The translations under genes and the position numbers were made by a program. The notes under the pieces are model-generated. The model had not been told where the DNA came from and made no database searches. It was given only the letters and a program-made list of their open reading frames with translations. 6,206 nt of DNA from Azoarcus sp. (lineage in GTDB: Bacteria > Pseudomonadota > Gammaproteobacteria > Burkholderiales > Rhodocyclaceae), in contig JAIRNL010000236.1 in NCBI GenBank assembly GCA_031258035.1, forward strand, positions 1 through 6,206, given 5' to 3'. Position 1 is the first letter of the stretch, and every line of letters begins with the position of its first letter. Below are positions 5,569 to 6,206 of the stretch, in pieces.

Positions 5569-6206
5569 CAGCGCGGCGCCCCGGACGCATCCTCGAACCT
5601 GTCGGCCCTGGCGAGCGCCGGGAACAGCCTCACCCACAAGCCGACGATCCCGAGCGTGCAGAGACCGCCGAGCACGGCGGCGGCCACCGGGCCGAACCAC
5701 GCGGCGCACGTTCCGGCGCGGAATTCGCCCAGTTCGTTGGAAGAACCGATGAAAAGCATATTGACGGCGCTCACCCGCCCGCGCATGTCATCGGGCGTGG
5801 AAAACTGCACCAGCGCGCCGCGGAGGTAGACGTTCACCATATCCGCCGCGCCCGCGACAGCCAGCGCGGCGAAAGACAACCAGAACCAGTGCGAGAACGA
5901 AAAAACGAGATTGGCCAACCCGAACACGGCGATGGCGATGAACAACCGCCTGCCGACCGCGCGATTGAACGGACGCAAGCTCAGGAACAACCCCGCGCCC
6001 ACCTCGCCGATGGCGATGGCGCTGCGCAGGGCGCCCAGCCCTTCCGGGCCGGTATGGAGGATTTCCTTGGCGTAGATGGGCAGGAGCGCCACCACGCCGC
6101 CGAGGAGCACGGCGAAAAGGTCGAGCGAAATCGCCCCGAGGATGATGGGGCGGTTGCGGATGAAGCGGATGCCGACGCCGAACCGCTGCCACATGCTCCC
6201 CGCCTC
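5568..6206 (-). CDS. EntS-type MFS transporter (MFS_3), C-terminal half; 5' end beyond the window
   Basis: The last 212 codons of an inner-membrane transporter. The frame is still open at the right edge (E-A-G-S before the Met at 6194), so that Met is internal and the N-terminal helices lie outside. The visible part matches the second half of MFS_3 proteins such as the enterobactin exporter EntS: GIRFIRNRPIILGAIS, DLFAVLLGGVVALLPIYA, LGALRSAIAIGE, and the hallmark MRGRVSAVNMLFIGSSNELG. About six helices are seen. It ends in TGATG, directly coupled to the FecCD permease. A siderophore-type exporter fused by overlap to an importer operon suggests that both handle one metallophore. Many MFS_3 proteins have no known substrate, so this is inference. 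Confidence 0.9.
   Translation of the reverse strand, partial: EAGSMWQRFGVGIRFIRNRPIILGAISLDLFAVLLGGVVALLPIYAKEILHTGPEGLGALRSAIAIGEVGAGLFLSLRPFNRAVGRRLFIAIAVFGLANLVFSFSHWFWLSFAALAVAGAADMVNVYLRGALVQFSTPDDMRGRVSAVNMLFIGSSNELGEFRAGTCAAWFGPVAAAVLGGLCTLGIVGLWVRLFPALARADRFEDASGAPR

Noticed and set aside
4012..5829. 605-codon + strand frame across the ATPase, permease and MFS genes
   Set aside because: Antisense shadow produced by high third-position G+C; low-complexity Arg/Pro/Ala-rich translation.

Overview
The window is GC-rich (mostly two-thirds G+C or more) and reads like a betaproteobacterial chromosome, perhaps near the Azoarcus/Dechloromonas-type diazotrophs. That placement is inferred from composition and protein style, not tested.

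Layout. Positions 1-660 are largely non-coding. They hold a perfect 10-bp inverted repeat (51-81), a REP-like palindromic repeat (about 214-260) and an unusually AT-rich patch (about 455-540). A minus-strand gene may start at 22 and leave the left edge. A + strand YnfM-like major facilitator exporter follows (759-2009). It converges on a minus-strand block that fills the rest of the window. In transcription order that block is: the C-terminal half of an EntS-type MFS_3 transporter (enters from the right edge, ends 5568), a FecCD-type ABC permease (5568-4573), its ATPase (4576-3722), a 225-bp gap, and a nitrogenase component-1-like protein (3496-2120). The first three genes overlap end to start (TGATG, then GTGA), so they form a tight operon for metal-chelate, siderophore or cobamide-type traffic. 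The substrate-binding protein and any TonB receptor are not in the window.

The most interesting part is the 225-bp gap before the nitrogenase-like gene. It carries, in the canonical order, a TGT-N10-ACA element (NifA-type upstream activator site), a full match to the IHF consensus, and a near-perfect sigma-54 -24/-12 promoter (TGGCAC-N5-TTGCT) pointing at the gene. Next come a 68-nt leader and a strong Shine-Dalgarno. This is nif-type promoter architecture. The protein itself has the component-1 fold signature. It keeps only one of the three P-cluster cysteines (in HGAAGC) and has no cysteine at the FeMo-cofactor ligand position, so it is not NifD or NifK of a standard nitrogenase. No NifH-like or second component-1-like gene is visible. 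The next gene downstream is convergent, so from its own promoter this gene would be transcribed alone.

Working model (inference): a diazotroph expresses a divergent nitrogenase-like protein under nitrogen or NifA control, next to a metallophore-type import/export operon. It could be an assembly or metal-handling factor for nitrogenase, or one subunit of a separate nitrogenase-like reductase whose partners lie beyond the right edge or elsewhere.
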